Below, in pieces: positions 5,700-5,997 of a stretch of DNA of 5,997 bases. The notes beneath the pieces are model-generated. The model ran no database searches. It worked only from the letters and a program-made list of their open reading frames with translations, and was not told where the DNA came from. The DNA lies in assembly GCA_003661945.1 (NCBI GenBank), contig QMXC01000078.1, positions 1 to 5,997 of the forward strand. The letters are read 5' to 3'. This DNA comes from Candidatus Bathyarchaeota archaeon. GTDB lineage: Archaea > Thermoproteota > Bathyarchaeia > Bathyarchaeales > UBA233. How positions within the stretch are numbered: position 1 is the stretch's first letter; the number at the start of each line of letters is the position of its first letter. Both the position numbers and the translations under genes were made by a program.

Positions 5700-5997
5700 A
5701 TGCAGCAGAAATTCCCAGGAAAAGTCTTGATAGTCGATGATGAGGAGGCCCTCACCTGGACGATGATGAGGGCCTTGTTGAAGCAGGCGGATGGATATGA
5801 AGTGCTGGTCGCCAACAGCGGCCAAAAGGCCCTCGAGATCCTCGAGAGAAATCCCATCGATGTAGTGGTAAGCGATATAAGGATGCCCGATATAGATGGC
5901 CTCCAGCTCCTCACGGAGATCAAAAAGAGGTATCCCCAAACCAAGGTCATCCTTATGACCGCTTATGGTTCCCCAGAGCTGAGGAAGGAAGCGAGCA
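5700..5997 (+). CDS. Response regulator receiver domain protein (cut by window end)
   Basis: The first 99 residues of a CheY-like receiver. Seen: VLIVDDEE with the acidic pair D13/D14 that binds magnesium, the phosphoacceptor aspartate D59 in VVVSDIRMPDIDG, and the conserved T87 in ILMTAYG. The final lysine position and any output domain lie beyond the window, so it may be a stand-alone receiver, an NtrC-type regulator (the SDIRMPDIDG and LMTAYG wording is common there) or another hybrid. It starts 20 bases after the DUF4388 gene with a weak AGG seven bases before the ATG, consistent with co-transcription. No cognate histidine kinase is in the window. Confidence 0.93.
   Translation, partial: MQQKFPGKVLIVDDEEALTWTMMRALLKQADGYEVLVANSGQKALEILERNPIDVVVSDIRMPDIDGLQLLTEIKKRYPQTKVILMTAYGSPELRKEAS

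Noticed and set aside
5654..5950. Minus-strand frames opposite the response regulator
   Set aside because: The plus strand encodes an unmistakable receiver domain here, so these are shadows.
1..5997. CRISPR array, tRNA, rRNA, insertion sequence or phage genes
   Set aside because: No direct-repeat array, no tRNA-like or rRNA-like segment, and no transposase or integrase motif was seen on either strand.

Overview
The window is a gene-dense stretch of mid-GC bacterial DNA split into two divergent gene sets around a 140-base intergenic region (4310-4449). The gene content suggests Desulfobacterota or a related (former Deltaproteobacteria) lineage: a DUF4388/PATAN protein beside a roadblock-like protein and a response regulator, an FmdB zinc ribbon, soluble TPR proteins and an 'ITDTTFRDGQQ' LeuA-like enzyme with a C-terminal sensor domain. 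Arginine is often written AGG/AGA and isoleucine ATA, a usage often seen in thermophiles. Both the lineage and the thermophily are inferences from family content and codon style, not from a marker gene.

Left arm, minus strand, read from 4309 down to 1: a TPR protein (GTG start at 4309), a second helical TPR-like protein overlapping it, a small FmdB-type zinc ribbon overlapping that by 14 bases, a 57-base gap holding two adjacent short dyads, a 607-residue HMGL/LeuA-type acyltransferase fused to a Cache/PAS-like sensor domain, and finally the first 137 codons of an ArnT/PMT-type membrane glycosyltransferase whose GTG overlaps the previous stop codon (GTGA). The tight packing suggests one operon. 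A good sigma-70-like promoter (TTGACA, 17 bases, GAAAAT) sits about 50 bases upstream of the first gene.

Right arm, plus strand, from 4450 to the window end: a small roadblock/LC7-like protein that appears to be leaderless, a DUF4388 (PATAN) protein with a winged-helix-like middle and a helical C-terminal domain, and a response regulator receiver domain cut by the window end. This looks like a compact cytoplasmic signalling module. Roadblock proteins elsewhere act with small GTPases (MglB with MglA), and DUF4388 proteins are commonly found with receiver domains. No GTPase or histidine kinase is visible here, so partners would lie outside the window or elsewhere in the genome.

No rRNA, tRNA, CRISPR array, insertion sequence or clear intrinsic terminator was seen, and no gene-free stretch exceeds 300 bases. 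The most notable points are the soluble enzyme-sensor fusion, the probable leaderless start of the signalling operon, and the paired dyads over the ribosome binding site of the fusion gene.
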